Shown: in pieces, positions 35,301 through 44,462 of the stretch
How the letters are laid out: each line of letters opens with the position of its first letter
How positions within the stretch are numbered: the stretch's first letter is position 1
Assembly: GCF_045635475.1 (NCBI RefSeq)
Contig: NZ_JBJGXI010000037.1
Location: 1 to 54,934, forward strand
Source of the DNA: JBJGXI01 sp045635475
GTDB taxonomy: Bacteria; Bacillota; Bacilli; Bacillales; Amphibacillaceae
Reading direction: 5' to 3'
Length of the DNA: 54,934 bases
Program-made: the position numbers and the translations under genes
The notes under the pieces: generated by a model
Told to the model about the DNA's origin: nothing
The model's input: only the letters and a program-made list of their open reading frames with translations
Databases searched by the model: none

Positions 35301-35832
35301 GGATGTTGTGCTTTCTCATTCGGAAAGTTGGTTAGGGAAAAAAGCATCACCAGCAGGCGTGTTGTATTTCCACGTCCACAATCCGATGATCTCAGGAAAA
35401 CAGCGCATCGATGACGACACGGTAGAAAAAGAGATTTTTAAACGATTCAAGATGCAGGGCTTACTTGTTGAAAATGAACGAATTGTGAAAATGATGGACA
35501 CATCTTTAGATACTGGAATGAGCAGTGTCATACCTGCAGGTTTAAAAAATGATGGACAGTTCCGAAAAGGATCGCATACAGCAAGCACGGAAACCTTCGG
35601 ACAACTACAAGGTTATATTCGAGAATTGATGATGGGTGCTGGTATGGATATTACGAATGGTGGTATTCATTTGAATCCATATCAACAAGAGCAGAAAACA
35701 GCTTGTACACATTGCGATTTCAGATCCGTTTGTCAGTTCGATCCGACTTTAGCTGAAAATAACTACCGTCGACTACAACAGTTGAAAGACGAAGACATTA
35801 TCCGAGCAATCATGAGAAAGGAGGAGCGCTAA
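32347..35832 (+). CDS. addB: Helicase-nuclease subunit AddB
   Basis: 1161-residue subunit of AddAB, which processes double-strand breaks for recombination and degrades foreign DNA. The N-terminal GKAGSKRSE loop is the Walker-A-like motif. The C-terminal RecB-type nuclease has Asp960-Tyr-Lys962 (DYKSS). The iron-sulfur Cys ligands are Cys800, Cys1120, Cys1123 and Cys1129, almost the same numbers as in B. subtilis AddB. Start at 32347 rather than 32323, because AAGGAG precedes it and the family begins MGIRFL. The stop overlaps the addA start by one base. Confidence 0.96.
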   Translation: MGIRFLIGKAGSKRSETVLEEIEAKLLENPQGPPILYIVPDQMTFQQEYALLNRDKLTGTIRAQVFSFSRLTWRVLQETGGGTKKFISSTGIQMLLRKITEERKSDWNVFQKAIEKQGFMEQLEHMITEFKRYRISPEMIAEQIAEIDRYTHQYSGEVTLKNKLEDLGYIYNRLVESLAGHYIDSEDQLQLLADRLQDAAFLDDAEVYLDGFHRFTPQELFVVERLLDKAEHITVTLTMDEPSDTVTELDLFSQTKQTYEAICEIAKANGHVVDVQVLDEQEGVFADRPYFAHLEKYFDVRPAPAFEGNVPIQLAQAVHPRAEVEGVAQEILRLIREQNYRFKDMAILMRQSDVYHDLIDTVFRDYGIPVFIDEKRTMLNHPLVELVRSLLDMIEGNWRYEAVFRVLKTGLIPVRDRDYPLNEDAIDELENYVLEYGIRGRNRWCSDKPWIFQRFRGFDKGAQTDQEKQAQKRINRYRKQVMLALQTVDEGLRAANTIQEKAVVLFQWLESLGVPQQLEQVRDQLDNKGYTEQGREQEQVWDAIMQLLDEMVEIVGEEKMSLQLFRSTIETGLESLKFAHVPPSMDHVVVGTIDRSRVTGVKCGFLLGVNEGVWPMKPAADGMISEEERELLATHGLKLADGSKRQLLDDWFYIYLALTVAKDRLWISYPLSDAEGKSKAASQLIRRIADLFPACRDPLLLQDADELVDADRFISTPVKTRAALTAQLARTRRGYPINDIWWEVYNWYVTHEQKHGTTNRILKSLFYKNEPVHLSKETTAELYPDVVQASVSRLETYYRCSYQHFANYSLGLENRRMFSLDAPDIGQLFHEALKKITEWIQAEGRNFADIQKDEAIHYAKRAVQNLAPILQHQILHSSNRYQYIQQKLEQVIARAAYVLSEQSRQSSFSPVGLEVAFGPNQPIPPIELQLPNGFNILLRGRIDRVDRAVNEEELYLRIVDYKSSAKGLNLSEVYYGIALQMLAYLDVVLSHSESWLGKKASPAGVLYFHVHNPMISGKQRIDDDTVEKEIFKRFKMQGLLVENERIVKMMDTSLDTGMSSVIPAGLKNDGQFRKGSHTASTETFGQLQGYIRELMMGAGMDITNGGIHLNPYQQEQKTACTHCDFRSVCQFDPTLAENNYRRLQQLKDEDIIRAIMRKEER

Positions 35833-38800
35833 TGCCACAGTGGACAGAACAACAAGAGCAAGCTATTTATACGAGTGGCAGTGACATATTAGTTGCAGCA
35901 GCTGCTGGTTCAGGGAAAACTGCAGTGCTTGTAGAGCGCATCATTCAAAAACTTTTGAATCGTGACAATCCCGTTGACATTGATGCATTATTGGTTGTGA
36001 CGTTTACGAATGCAGCAGCACAAGAAATGCGAAATCGAGTAGCGGAAGCGCTAGAGAAAGCATTAGAACAAAACCCAACATCCACCCATTTGAAAAAGCA
36101 ATTGTCACTATTGCAGCGGGCATCGATATCTACGCTCCACTCTTTTTGCATGGATTTGATGCGTCGTTATGCCTACTTGATCGACATTGATCCAAGCTTT
36201 CGAATTGCGGATAGCATGGAAGCAGATTTGATTCGCCAGGAGGTGCTCGAGGAGTTATTCGAGGACTGGTATGGTAGAGAAGGAAAAGAGCAACAAGCAT
36301 TTTTTGATGTGGTGGATCGCTTTTCCGGTGATCGCAGTGATTTAGAAGTCGAGGAATTGATTTTACAGTTGTATAATTTTTCGATGCAAAACCCATGGCC
36401 AGAGCAGTGGTTAGATGCAATGACAGCGATGTATGATGTGGATGAAAATGTAACAGAAGATAACATCCCTTGGCTGACGTTACTTAAACAGGAAGTTGCT
36501 AGTCAATTGGATGCAATGCAACATGAAGCAACAGTTGCCTTAGGACTAACAAGAGAAAGCGACGGTCCTTATCATTATGCCGAGGCGATTGATGCTGATA
36601 TTGCTTTAATCAAAGAGGCTAAAGCTAAGCTACAGCTATCTTGGGATGATGTTCAGCCTGTTTTTGTTTCAGCAAAATTTCAAGCACTTTCTAGAAAAAA
36701 AGCAGCGTGTGATGAAAGTAAAAAGGACCGTGTGAAGAGTTTACGAGATAATTATAAAAAAAGATGGAAAAAGCTGTCTGAGGACTGGTTTTCACGACCA
36801 TTAAGCTCTTACTTATCTGACATGCAAACACTCCGTCCAACAATAGAGCAACTAGCAATCTTAGTGAAACAATTTAAACAAAAGTACAGTCAGCTAAAAA
36901 AAGAAAAAGCACTCGTTGATTTTGCCGATTTAGAGCACTTCACATTACAAATATTGTTAGATGAACGTTCAGATAAACAAGCGATACCATCGAAAGTAGC
37001 TAAAGATTTACAGTCAAAATTTGCAGAAGTGCTTGTCGATGAATACCAGGATACCAATCTTGTTCAAGAAACATTGCTAACGATGATTACAGATCGTGAC
37101 GGGACTGGCAATATGTTTATGGTAGGAGATGTAAAACAAAGTATTTATCGTTTTCGTCATGCAGAGCCTACCTTGTTTCTAAACAAGTATAAACAGTTTG
37201 CCAATCCTGAACATCCAGCGAAACGAATTGATTTAGCACGTAACTTCCGTAGTCGACCGCAAGTACTATCGGCAACAAATTATATTTTCCGTCAGCTTTT
37301 AAATGAAGAAGTTGGTGAAATGAATTACGATGCCGATGCTGAACTGATTTACGCAAATAAAATTTATGATGAGCTTACGCTAAATGATACGGATACAGAA
37401 CTGATGATTATAGACCGGGAAGCCCAAGAAGAACAAGAAATCCAACCAGAAGCAACGGAAGATGTACAAGATTTAGAAAAGGCTCAATTAGAAGCACGTG
37501 CATACGCAGAAATGATAAAAAAATGGATTGGCCATGAAGATGCTATGCCGATGCAAGTGGTAGATAAGACAACCAACACACAACGAGATATTCATTATCG
37601 TGATATCGTAATTCTGATGAGATCGATGACTTGGGCACCAACGATTACAGAGGAACTAAAGCAGCAAGGAATCCCTGTTTATGCTGAGCTTTCAACTGGA
37701 TATTTTGAGGCAATCGAAATAAAAATCTTAATAAGTCTATTAAAAGTAATTGATAATCCGAAACAGGATATTCCGCTAGCGTCTGTGTTAAGATCACCAA
37801 TCGTCGGCTTGAATGAAGATGATTTGGCGCAAATTCGTCTCGCTAAAAAGCGTGTGCCTTATTATGATGCGTTGAATACTTTTCTTAGCCAAACAACAAA
37901 CGAGGCTAAAGCAAAACCGCTCAAGCAATTTTTGTCGCAATTAAAAGAGTGGCGTATTCGAGCGCGACAAGGTTCGTTATCCGATTTGATTTGGCAAATT
38001 TACCGAGAAACTGGATATTATGATTTTGTTGGTGGCATTCCAGGTGGACGTCAACGGCAAGCTAACTTGCGGGCTTTATATGACCGTGCTAGAAACTATG
38101 AATCTACCTCTTTCCGTGGACTATTTCGCTTTCTTCGCTTTATGGAGCGAATGGAAGAGCGTGGTGACGATTTAGGTGAAGCACGTGCGCTTGGAGAGCA
38201 GGAAGATGTAGTCCGGATCATGACCATTCATAAAAGTAAAGGGTTGGAGTTCCCAGCCGTTATATTAGGTGCGATGGATAAACAATTTAATCAACAAGAC
38301 CTCAGACAAAAATATTTGCTGCACAAGGATCTCGGTTTCGGCAGTAAATATATCGACCCAGTAAAAAGAATTATGTATCCGACATTAGCGTATCACGCTT
38401 TAAAGGTGCAGATGCAGCGAGAGCTTTGGGCAGAGGAAATGCGCGTGTTATACGTAGCGCTTACTCGTGCTAAAGAAAAATTAGTTATGGTTGCAAATGT
38501 TGCTTCCTTTGAGAAAAAACAAGAAAGATGGTTGGAAGTTGTTGATCATCCAAACTGGGTGTTACCACCGCATTTCAGATTAGAGTCAAAGAGCTATCTT
38601 GATTGGGTAGGCCCCGCTCTAATCCGCCATAATCATAATCAACAGTTACGTTATGTAGATGTAAATGTACAAGTTCCAGAAGAAATTCGAAATGACTCAT
38701 CTCAATGGGACGTACAGCTTGTTCACGGAAGTAGGTTTACCAATCTACCTGAACCAGAAGTGCCGTCAACGGTCAACTTGGAAAATTCAATTAACGACTG

Positions 38801-39554
38801 GAAACAGGTGGAGCTTGATACCAACCACTTAACTGAAAAAGTAGAATCTCGCCTTTCCTTCCGTTACCCATACGAACAATCATCGATGTACCGGGCGAAG
38901 CAAACAGTGACCGAAATCAAGCGACAACGTGAAGTCAAAGATGAATATAGCAGTGACCAGTTGGTCCAACCTTACCAAGCGCCAATTATTAGAAGACCAA
39001 GATTTATGCAAAAACAAAAAACACTTACGGCATCTGAAAAGGGTAGTGCAATGCATACCGTTATGCAGCACTTACCATTAACAACCATGTGGAACGCTGA
39101 TGAGTTAAAAGAATTCGTAGCCAGTCTTGTTACGAAGGAAGTATTAACGATGGAAGAAGCCGATGCGATTGATATTTCAGCCATTGAACGCTTCTTCGCG
39201 ACACCGATTGCCGAGGAAATAATTAATGCTGAAGAAATTCATCGAGAAGTACCATTTAGCTTTGTCTTGGATGCAAAAGACGTGTATAACGTTTGGCAGG
39301 ACGGCACTAATGAGGGTGTATTAATACAAGGTGTCGTCGATTGTTTGATAAAAGACGATGATGGCTGGATCTTAGTTGATTATAAAACCGATACGATTGC
39401 AGATACCGTAACTCCCGAATCGGCTAAAAAGTTGAAGGAGCGGTATCAAGTGCAATTGGATTTATATAGTAAGGCACTTGAAGGTATTTGGAAGCAACCG
39501 ATCAAGCAAAAGTACTTGTACTTCTTTGATCAGGCGCTGCTTATTGAAGTGTAA
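35832..39554 (+). CDS. addA: Helicase-nuclease subunit AddA
   Basis: 1240-residue UvrD/Rep-type helicase with a C-terminal nuclease. Walker A AAGSGKT is at residues 24-30; later come DEYQDTN (motif II), GDVKQSIYRFR, ARNFRSRP, IMTIHKSKGLEFPAV and YVALTRAKEKL. The nuclease domain has Asp1183-Tyr-Lys (VDYKTD). Works with AddB, loading RecA after Chi recognition. TAATG overlap with addB gives strict coupling. In B. subtilis sbcD and sbcC follow; here they do not, and a terminator comes next. Confidence 0.96.
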   Translation: MPQWTEQQEQAIYTSGSDILVAAAAGSGKTAVLVERIIQKLLNRDNPVDIDALLVVTFTNAAAQEMRNRVAEALEKALEQNPTSTHLKKQLSLLQRASISTLHSFCMDLMRRYAYLIDIDPSFRIADSMEADLIRQEVLEELFEDWYGREGKEQQAFFDVVDRFSGDRSDLEVEELILQLYNFSMQNPWPEQWLDAMTAMYDVDENVTEDNIPWLTLLKQEVASQLDAMQHEATVALGLTRESDGPYHYAEAIDADIALIKEAKAKLQLSWDDVQPVFVSAKFQALSRKKAACDESKKDRVKSLRDNYKKRWKKLSEDWFSRPLSSYLSDMQTLRPTIEQLAILVKQFKQKYSQLKKEKALVDFADLEHFTLQILLDERSDKQAIPSKVAKDLQSKFAEVLVDEYQDTNLVQETLLTMITDRDGTGNMFMVGDVKQSIYRFRHAEPTLFLNKYKQFANPEHPAKRIDLARNFRSRPQVLSATNYIFRQLLNEEVGEMNYDADAELIYANKIYDELTLNDTDTELMIIDREAQEEQEIQPEATEDVQDLEKAQLEARAYAEMIKKWIGHEDAMPMQVVDKTTNTQRDIHYRDIVILMRSMTWAPTITEELKQQGIPVYAELSTGYFEAIEIKILISLLKVIDNPKQDIPLASVLRSPIVGLNEDDLAQIRLAKKRVPYYDALNTFLSQTTNEAKAKPLKQFLSQLKEWRIRARQGSLSDLIWQIYRETGYYDFVGGIPGGRQRQANLRALYDRARNYESTSFRGLFRFLRFMERMEERGDDLGEARALGEQEDVVRIMTIHKSKGLEFPAVILGAMDKQFNQQDLRQKYLLHKDLGFGSKYIDPVKRIMYPTLAYHALKVQMQRELWAEEMRVLYVALTRAKEKLVMVANVASFEKKQERWLEVVDHPNWVLPPHFRLESKSYLDWVGPALIRHNHNQQLRYVDVNVQVPEEIRNDSSQWDVQLVHGSRFTNLPEPEVPSTVNLENSINDWKQVELDTNHLTEKVESRLSFRYPYEQSSMYRAKQTVTEIKRQREVKDEYSSDQLVQPYQAPIIRRPRFMQKQKTLTASEKGSAMHTVMQHLPLTTMWNADELKEFVASLVTKEVLTMEEADAIDISAIERFFATPIAEEIINAEEIHREVPFSFVLDAKDVYNVWQDGTNEGVLIQGVVDCLIKDDDGWILVDYKTDTIADTVTPESAKKLKERYQVQLDLYSKALEGIWKQPIKQKYLYFFDQALLIEV

Positions 39555-39625
39555 AATGTAAAAGCAGTTACGCTATTTATGCCAACGGTTTTACTTCAGT
39601 GGTGCAAACAAGACATTCACAAACA

Positions 39626-39670
39626 AAAATCGCAGTGGAATTCACCATAGAATGCACTGCGATTTTTTTA
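39626..39670 (+). terminator. addBA terminator
   Basis: AAATCGCAGTG/CACTGCGATTT stem with a T-run. The rest of the 39555-39922 gap is AT-rich; it shows a TATAAT at 39805-39810 without a well-placed -35. Confidence 0.85.
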
Positions 39671-39922
39671 TTGCTACATAATGAATTTCGAACTTTTTGT
39701 AAGCAAATAGCAATTTACATCCAACTCCACAGATATGGGAATTAAATATTTTGTCTTGTGAATCCCTATGAAAAACAAAAGTAATTGGAAATTTATGTTA
39801 AGATTATAATAGAGATTATATAGATATTGTGAGGGTTTTCACTTAAACTAACGGGCAGTAATCATCAATAAGGAAATTGTTCTGTTATTCGATTGTATTA
39901 TTATTTTTAGAGGAGGTTTTAA

Positions 39923-40054
39923 ATGGATTGGTTATGGGCGTGGTTCGCATTTTCTCTTGCTGCTGGGGCGTTTTATAACTCCTATGAAGTAAAAAAAGAA
40001 AATAAAAAGTTAAGAGAAAGAATTGAAGAATTAGAGGAAGAAGTATATAAATAA
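39923..40054 (+). CDS. 43-residue membrane/coiled-coil mini-protein
   Basis: A short gene with an excellent AGAGGAGG ribosome site. The product begins MDWLWAWFAFSLAAGAFY, a probable membrane segment, followed by a Lys/Glu-rich helix (KKENKKLRERIEELEEE) that could form a coiled coil. Such single-span proteins with a charged tail occur widely in Bacillus but I know no function. The group II intron begins 23 nt after its stop. Confidence 0.65.
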   Translation: MDWLWAWFAFSLAAGAFYNSYEVKKENKKLRERIEELEEEVYK

Positions 40055-40077
40055 TTCAATTAACGGGTGCTTTAGCT

Positions 40078-42790
40078 GTGCGAAATGTTTCTAGTTTAAA
40101 TGGAGGATGGTCACATCTCTCTAGTAAAGGCTAGACAGTCCCTTTTGGAACTGAAGGATTATATCGAAGAATCAAATGAAGAAGTAACGCTCGGAAGGGT
40201 TCTCTCTTAGTCGATTAGCACTAGAATTAGTAAAAATGATAGTGTTAAGAGCTCGGTGAAAAGGCGTAAGAATTTACCGTAACAGTGTAGTCTAGCTGAC
40301 GAAAGCCTACCCGCGGGGGTGGTGTAAATCATGATGCTTGAGTTGAATGAATATGGTGAGAACGCAAAACAACCTATAAGAAAAGGTTACACTGACAAAC
40401 TTCTGAATGTACGGGTCTAAACGCGCGATACACAGAAATGTGTATATCACCTAATTGTGAGGTTAGTAGTGGATGAGTAAGACTAACTAATATGAAAGTC
40501 CATGATATGCTATAGGCATATGAACGACTAACAGGCTTACAGGAAGCACCTAAGTTCATTCTATAATAGATATAATTCAACGTTGTAAGCTGATAACGTG
40601 GAGAGCTTACTCTTAATGAAACGTTGAGAAGGAAAACACTAGTGAAATTAACTACTGTATAACTTCTCTTAATATCAGTGAAAGTGGTGGTACAGTACCA
40701 ATGAAATGTCTAATCAACATGGAGGGATAGCCACTAGACTAATGAAGAATCATTCAACCATGTATGGCAGTTCTTTATCAATTAACAAGGTTCTTGTGAG
40801 ACTAATAGAGGTTCAACTCCCAAGGGAGTCACCGACTTGTTGAAACGGAAGAAACTGAGACACAGCGAGTATTATGATATGCAACATTGCTTTGATAATT
40901 TATATGCTCAAAGTGTCAATGGTCAAAATTTCTATGACTTAATGAAACTGATTAGTTCTAACGAAAATATTCGTCTTGCGTATCGAAACATAAAGAGAAA
41001 TACTGGGAGTAAAACGGCAGGGACAAATAAGTTAACGATTGATGATATTAAAGACTTGTCGGTAGAGAAAGTAATTGAGCACGTTCAAAATATGTTCCAA
41101 TCATATGAACCAGAAAGCGTTCGACGTGTTTTTATTGATAAAGGAAATGGCAAAGTAAGACCATTAGGAATCCCAACAATATGGGACAGAATTGTCCAAC
41201 AATGTATCTTACAAGTATTAGAACCTATTTGTGAGGCTAAATTTCATAAACATAGTTATGGCTTCAGACCAAACAGAAGCACTCACCATGCCAAAGCGAG
41301 ATTAGAATCGCTTATTAACATGGTAGGTCTCTATCATTGTATAGATGTAGACATAAAAGGATTTTTTGATAACGTTCATCATAGTAAATTACTTAAACAA
41401 ATATGGGCACTTGGAATTAAAGATAAAGCTTTACTCTCTATCATATCAAAGTTGCTAAAAGCAGAAATCGAAGGAGAAGGTGTACCAACAAAAGGAACCC
41501 CGCAAGGCGGTATCCTCTCACCACTACTATCGAACATTGTATTAAATGAGCTTGATTGGTGGGTAAGTAAGCAATGGGAAACTTTTCAAAGCAACCATGA
41601 ATATAAACATAATGGAAGCAAAGTAAAAGCACTCAAAAAATCAAACTTAAAAGAATGCTACATTGTTAGGTATGCAGATGATTTTAAGGTATTATGCCGA
41701 ACTAGGTCACAAGCAATTAAGATGAATTATGCCATTAAAGACTTTCTCAATACTAGACTACACCTTGAAACAAGTGAAGAAAAATCAAAAGTCATAAACT
41801 TGAAGAAAAATTCGTCAGAATTCTTAGGGTTCTCCTTCAAAGCTATAAGGAAAGGGAAAACTAGGTTCGGGTATGTTGCCCAATCGAATATGACGAAGAA
41901 AGCTAAGTCCAACGCACTCATTAAAATAAAAGATTCTATAAAAGCAATTCAGAAAAAACCATGCAACGAAACAGTATGGCATTACAATACTGTTGTAATG
42001 GGGATTCAAAATTACTATGCACCAGCAACTGAAATCATGAAAAATTTAAGTGAGTTGAACTCCCATCTTAACAAGACACTATACAATCGATTAAAGAACC
42101 TTAGAAAAGAAGCGAAGTTTACTGACATGTCCAATACATTACAAAAACGCTATAAAGGAAGTAAGTCAAGACTGTATAAAATACAGAACATGGTATTTGT
42201 CCCTATTTATGCCCAACGGCATAAAACAAACCTATGTTTTTCACAAGATATCTGTAATTATACGGTAAAAGGAAGAGACAAAATACACCATAATCTTAAA
42301 GCGATTGATAAAAATGTTTTAGCTCATGTCATGAAAAACTTTATTTCCAATCGAACGATTGAGTATAACGATAACCGCATAAGTAAGTTTATAGCCCAAT
42401 ATGGAAAATGTGCCGTAACAGGTATTGAGCTTGGGAAACATGATTGGCATTGTCATCATAAAAGCCCGTATCATCTCTCAAGAGATGACACGTACTCAAA
42501 TTTGACTGTGCTACACGAACCTGTTCACCGGCTGATACACTTAAAAGACCATGAGAAAATTAAAAATCTAATCATGGTTTTGGAGCTGAATAAAAAGCAA
42601 ATTCATAAGGTAAATGAACTACGAAAATTATGCAGAAATGACTTAATCATAAATTAGAATAAAAACAGCTTCACTTCAAAATACATAGAATTGAATGAAT
42701 TGGATTAGTTGGAACGCCGTATGCGGTGAAAGTCGCACGTACGGTGTGAACAGGGGGAAAAGGGAGCGATAACTTCAAACCCTTACCTAT
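40078..42790 (+). mobile_element. Group II intron with RT-HNH ORF
   Basis: About 2.7 kb. The 5' end GTGCG at 40078 fits the group II start rule; domain V is a 34-nt hairpin at 42714-42747 with a GTATGCGG-GAAA-type core and a CGC triad; domain VI (about 42753-42790) can place a bulged A near 42785 and ends ACCTAT (AY end). The ORF lies in the domain IV loop. Residues 40083-40836 are structured RNA of domains I-III; short minus frames there are spurious. The exact ends are inferred. The insertion follows ATTAACGGGTGCTTTAGCT, a short repeat seen elsewhere nearby. Confidence 0.8.
40837..42657 (+). CDS. ltrA: Group II intron reverse transcriptase/maturase with HNH endonuclease
   Basis: 606-residue multidomain protein that helps the intron splice and retrohome. 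RT motifs appear in order: GNGKVRPLGIPT, YGFRPNRSTHHA, VDIKGFFDNVHH, TPQGGILSPLLSNI and the catalytic YADD at residues 279-282. The maturase domain X follows, and an HNH endonuclease near residues 525-570 starts at Cys525 (CAVTG) with WHCHHKSPYHLS and LHEPVHRLIH. All catalytic residues look intact, so the intron may be active. TTG TTG start after AAGGGAG; low-GC codon use like its neighbours. Confidence 0.92.
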   Translation: MLKRKKLRHSEYYDMQHCFDNLYAQSVNGQNFYDLMKLISSNENIRLAYRNIKRNTGSKTAGTNKLTIDDIKDLSVEKVIEHVQNMFQSYEPESVRRVFIDKGNGKVRPLGIPTIWDRIVQQCILQVLEPICEAKFHKHSYGFRPNRSTHHAKARLESLINMVGLYHCIDVDIKGFFDNVHHSKLLKQIWALGIKDKALLSIISKLLKAEIEGEGVPTKGTPQGGILSPLLSNIVLNELDWWVSKQWETFQSNHEYKHNGSKVKALKKSNLKECYIVRYADDFKVLCRTRSQAIKMNYAIKDFLNTRLHLETSEEKSKVINLKKNSSEFLGFSFKAIRKGKTRFGYVAQSNMTKKAKSNALIKIKDSIKAIQKKPCNETVWHYNTVVMGIQNYYAPATEIMKNLSELNSHLNKTLYNRLKNLRKEAKFTDMSNTLQKRYKGSKSRLYKIQNMVFVPIYAQRHKTNLCFSQDICNYTVKGRDKIHHNLKAIDKNVLAHVMKNFISNRTIEYNDNRISKFIAQYGKCAVTGIELGKHDWHCHHKSPYHLSRDDTYSNLTVLHEPVHRLIHLKDHEKIKNLIMVLELNKKQIHKVNELRKLCRNDLIIN

Positions 42791-42903
42791 CTGTATTAAA
42801 AAGCTGTTACTGCCGTTGTTGCGCTAACGTAGCAGGATAGCGAAATAAGAGCTAATTATCATAGCTGTATATGTAGTCAATTAAAAAGGAGAAATCCCGT
42901 AAT

Positions 42904-43395
42904 ATGTTTAATTTTTTAAACAAGGCAAAATTAAAAAAAGATGATTTAAAAGGTATTGCAAAATTAATGTATCAGGATGTATCAGATGATTCATGGGATA
43001 AAGAAAACCTTACTAAAAGAAATTTAGACTTCACTATTGAAAGTGTTCGTTATATTGATATCTATGCCAAAAGATTAATGAATACGGAGTTCGGTAATGA
43101 ACTGTTAAGTAGGCATTTTGATAATATAGCGGAACGTATAGGTGCGTATACTGGTGAGGTTATTAAGAGTAACATTAACCGAGACTTTTACTGGTATGAG
43201 TCTGATTCTGTACGTAATTATTTGCCCAATCTTAATGGGGAGTTTAGTAATAGCAAGATTCGGGCTGTCCTTTATTCTAAAAAGAAGGATATAGCGATAT
43301 TACCTTTGAATGTGGTATCACAATTTTTGAAAAGGAACTCCTCATACAGTAATCTTCTTAGTTACGTAGAAGAAACGATTAAGCAAAATACTTAA
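42904..43395 (+). CDS. Hypothetical protein (163 aa)
   Basis: 163 residues, soluble, many aromatic and charged residues, no signal or membrane span. The sequence contains VRYIDIYAKRLMNTEFG and RNYLPNLNGEFS stretches but no motif I recognise. It follows the intron after about 110 nt with its own AAAGGAGAAA ribosome site. It lies in a run of accessory genes that includes the toxin-antitoxin pair, so a mobile origin is plausible, though not shown. Confidence 0.6.
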   Translation: MFNFLNKAKLKKDDLKGIAKLMYQDVSDDSWDKENLTKRNLDFTIESVRYIDIYAKRLMNTEFGNELLSRHFDNIAERIGAYTGEVIKSNINRDFYWYESDSVRNYLPNLNGEFSNSKIRAVLYSKKKDIAILPLNVVSQFLKRNSSYSNLLSYVEETIKQNT

Positions 43396-43508
43396 ATAAG
43401 ACATATTCCTCAACTAATGCGTGATAGCGGAATACTTGCTATATAGAAAGTGATGTATATGGTAAAATATAAAATAAGATATTATGATGATAAAAGGGAG
43501 GTTTATTT

Positions 43509-43763
43509 ATGGCTATTAGTAATGAAGAATTAGTTGAAATGGTAAAGCAATTACCACAGTCAGCAAAAAAATCAGCTTATGATTACTTGAAATACTTAAC
43601 AATTAGTCATACTCGTCCAAACTGGGATGAAATTATGGATTTAGAACCAGATGAAACCCCTTTAAGTGAAGAAGAAGAGAGTCAACTAAAGAATAACTCG
43701 GAGTTTTTGTCTTGGGAGGAAGCTTTGAATGAGCTTAACTTACCAACTGACACTAAGTCGTGA
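43509..43763 (+). CDS. Antitoxin of a RelE-type pair
   Basis: 84 residues, acidic C-terminal half rich in Glu (LSEEEESQL) that could wrap around the toxin; the N-terminus (MAISNEELVEMVKQLPQSAKKSAYDYLKYL) may be the dimerising or DNA-binding part, but the usual ribbon-helix-helix is not obvious. It overlaps the downstream toxin gene by 35 nt. GGGAGG ribosome site. Expected to neutralise the toxin and autoregulate the operon. Confidence 0.7.
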   Translation: MAISNEELVEMVKQLPQSAKKSAYDYLKYLTISHTRPNWDEIMDLEPDETPLSEEEESQLKNNSEFLSWEEALNELNLPTDTKS

Positions 43764-43992
43764 GGCAATCAAATTTTTAAAAAAGCAAGAAAGATCTGTT
43801 CAATTAAGAATAAGCAATGCTTTAAAGGGACTATTAATTCAACCACCTATAGGTGACATAAAACCTTTAAAGGGTAAAAAAGGTCATCTAAGGTTGAGAA
43901 CTGGACCATACAGAACTATATTTGAAATTGACCATAATGAGAAAATCATCTATATATTAACCATTGACAATCGCGGTGATGTGTACAAATAA
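43729..43992 (+). CDS. RelE/ParE-family toxin
   Basis: 87 residues with the RelE fold signature: LSREAIKFLKKQERSV early, PLKGKKGHLRLRTGPYRTIFEI in the centre and DNRGDVYK at the end. Such toxins cleave mRNA on the ribosome or poison gyrase; the RGDVYK end favours the RelE group. The start codon is inside the antitoxin gene, an unusually long overlap that makes toxin synthesis follow antitoxin translation. Confidence 0.85.
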   Translation: MSLTYQLTLSREAIKFLKKQERSVQLRISNALKGLLIQPPIGDIKPLKGKKGHLRLRTGPYRTIFEIDHNEKIIYILTIDNRGDVYK

Positions 43993-44201
43993 CTACTAGA
44001 ATTGAAAGACCATTTCATAATATGGTCTTTTTCTATTTAAAATATTAAAACAAATATATCTAGGATCTTTGTGAACTAATACACTTAAAGTAACGGGTGC
44101 AAAAGTTGAGCAAGCATGTTTAATTTTTGCTGTGTTTGCTTCTCTAAAAATACAGAAAATGTGCTAAAATAAGGATATAAGTATTTTTGGAGGGATTTAA
44201 A

Positions 44202-44462
44202 ATGGATTGGGGATTAGTGCGTGAGCAATTTCCAGATAAATTAGTTTTAGTCGAAGCATTAACGGCTACCTCTAGAGATAGCATTCGAACAATTGAAGAA
44301 ATGTCCATTATCTCAACCTTCGATGATAATATGGATGCGTGGAAGGCTTACAAGCAAACTCATAAAGAAAATCCAGAGAAGGAGTTGTATGTATTTCATA
44401 CTTCTAAAGAAAAGCCAGAAGTTCTCGAAAAATTCTTTATTGGAGTTCGTGGGCGAAGATGA
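44202..44462 (+). CDS. Small protein coupled to a retropepsin gene
   Basis: 86 residues, charged and soluble, no recognised family. It begins MDWGLVREQFPDKLVLVEALTA and ends FFIGVRGRR. The ATG at 44202 has GGAGGG in front; the in-frame TTG 44187 is less likely. Its stop overlaps the next gene's ATG (ATGA), so the two products are made together and may form a pair, for example a protease with a partner, inhibitor or substrate (inference). Confidence 0.6.
   Translation: MDWGLVREQFPDKLVLVEALTATSRDSIRTIEEMSIISTFDDNMDAWKAYKQTHKENPEKELYVFHTSKEKPEVLEKFFIGVRGRR

Noticed and set aside
39846..39862. ACTAACGGGCAG as another TTAACGGG-type repeat copy
   Set aside because: Only the short core matches and no hairpin arms are present.
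40374..40580. 68-codon minus-strand ORF
   Set aside because: Lies within the structured RNA domains of the group II intron.
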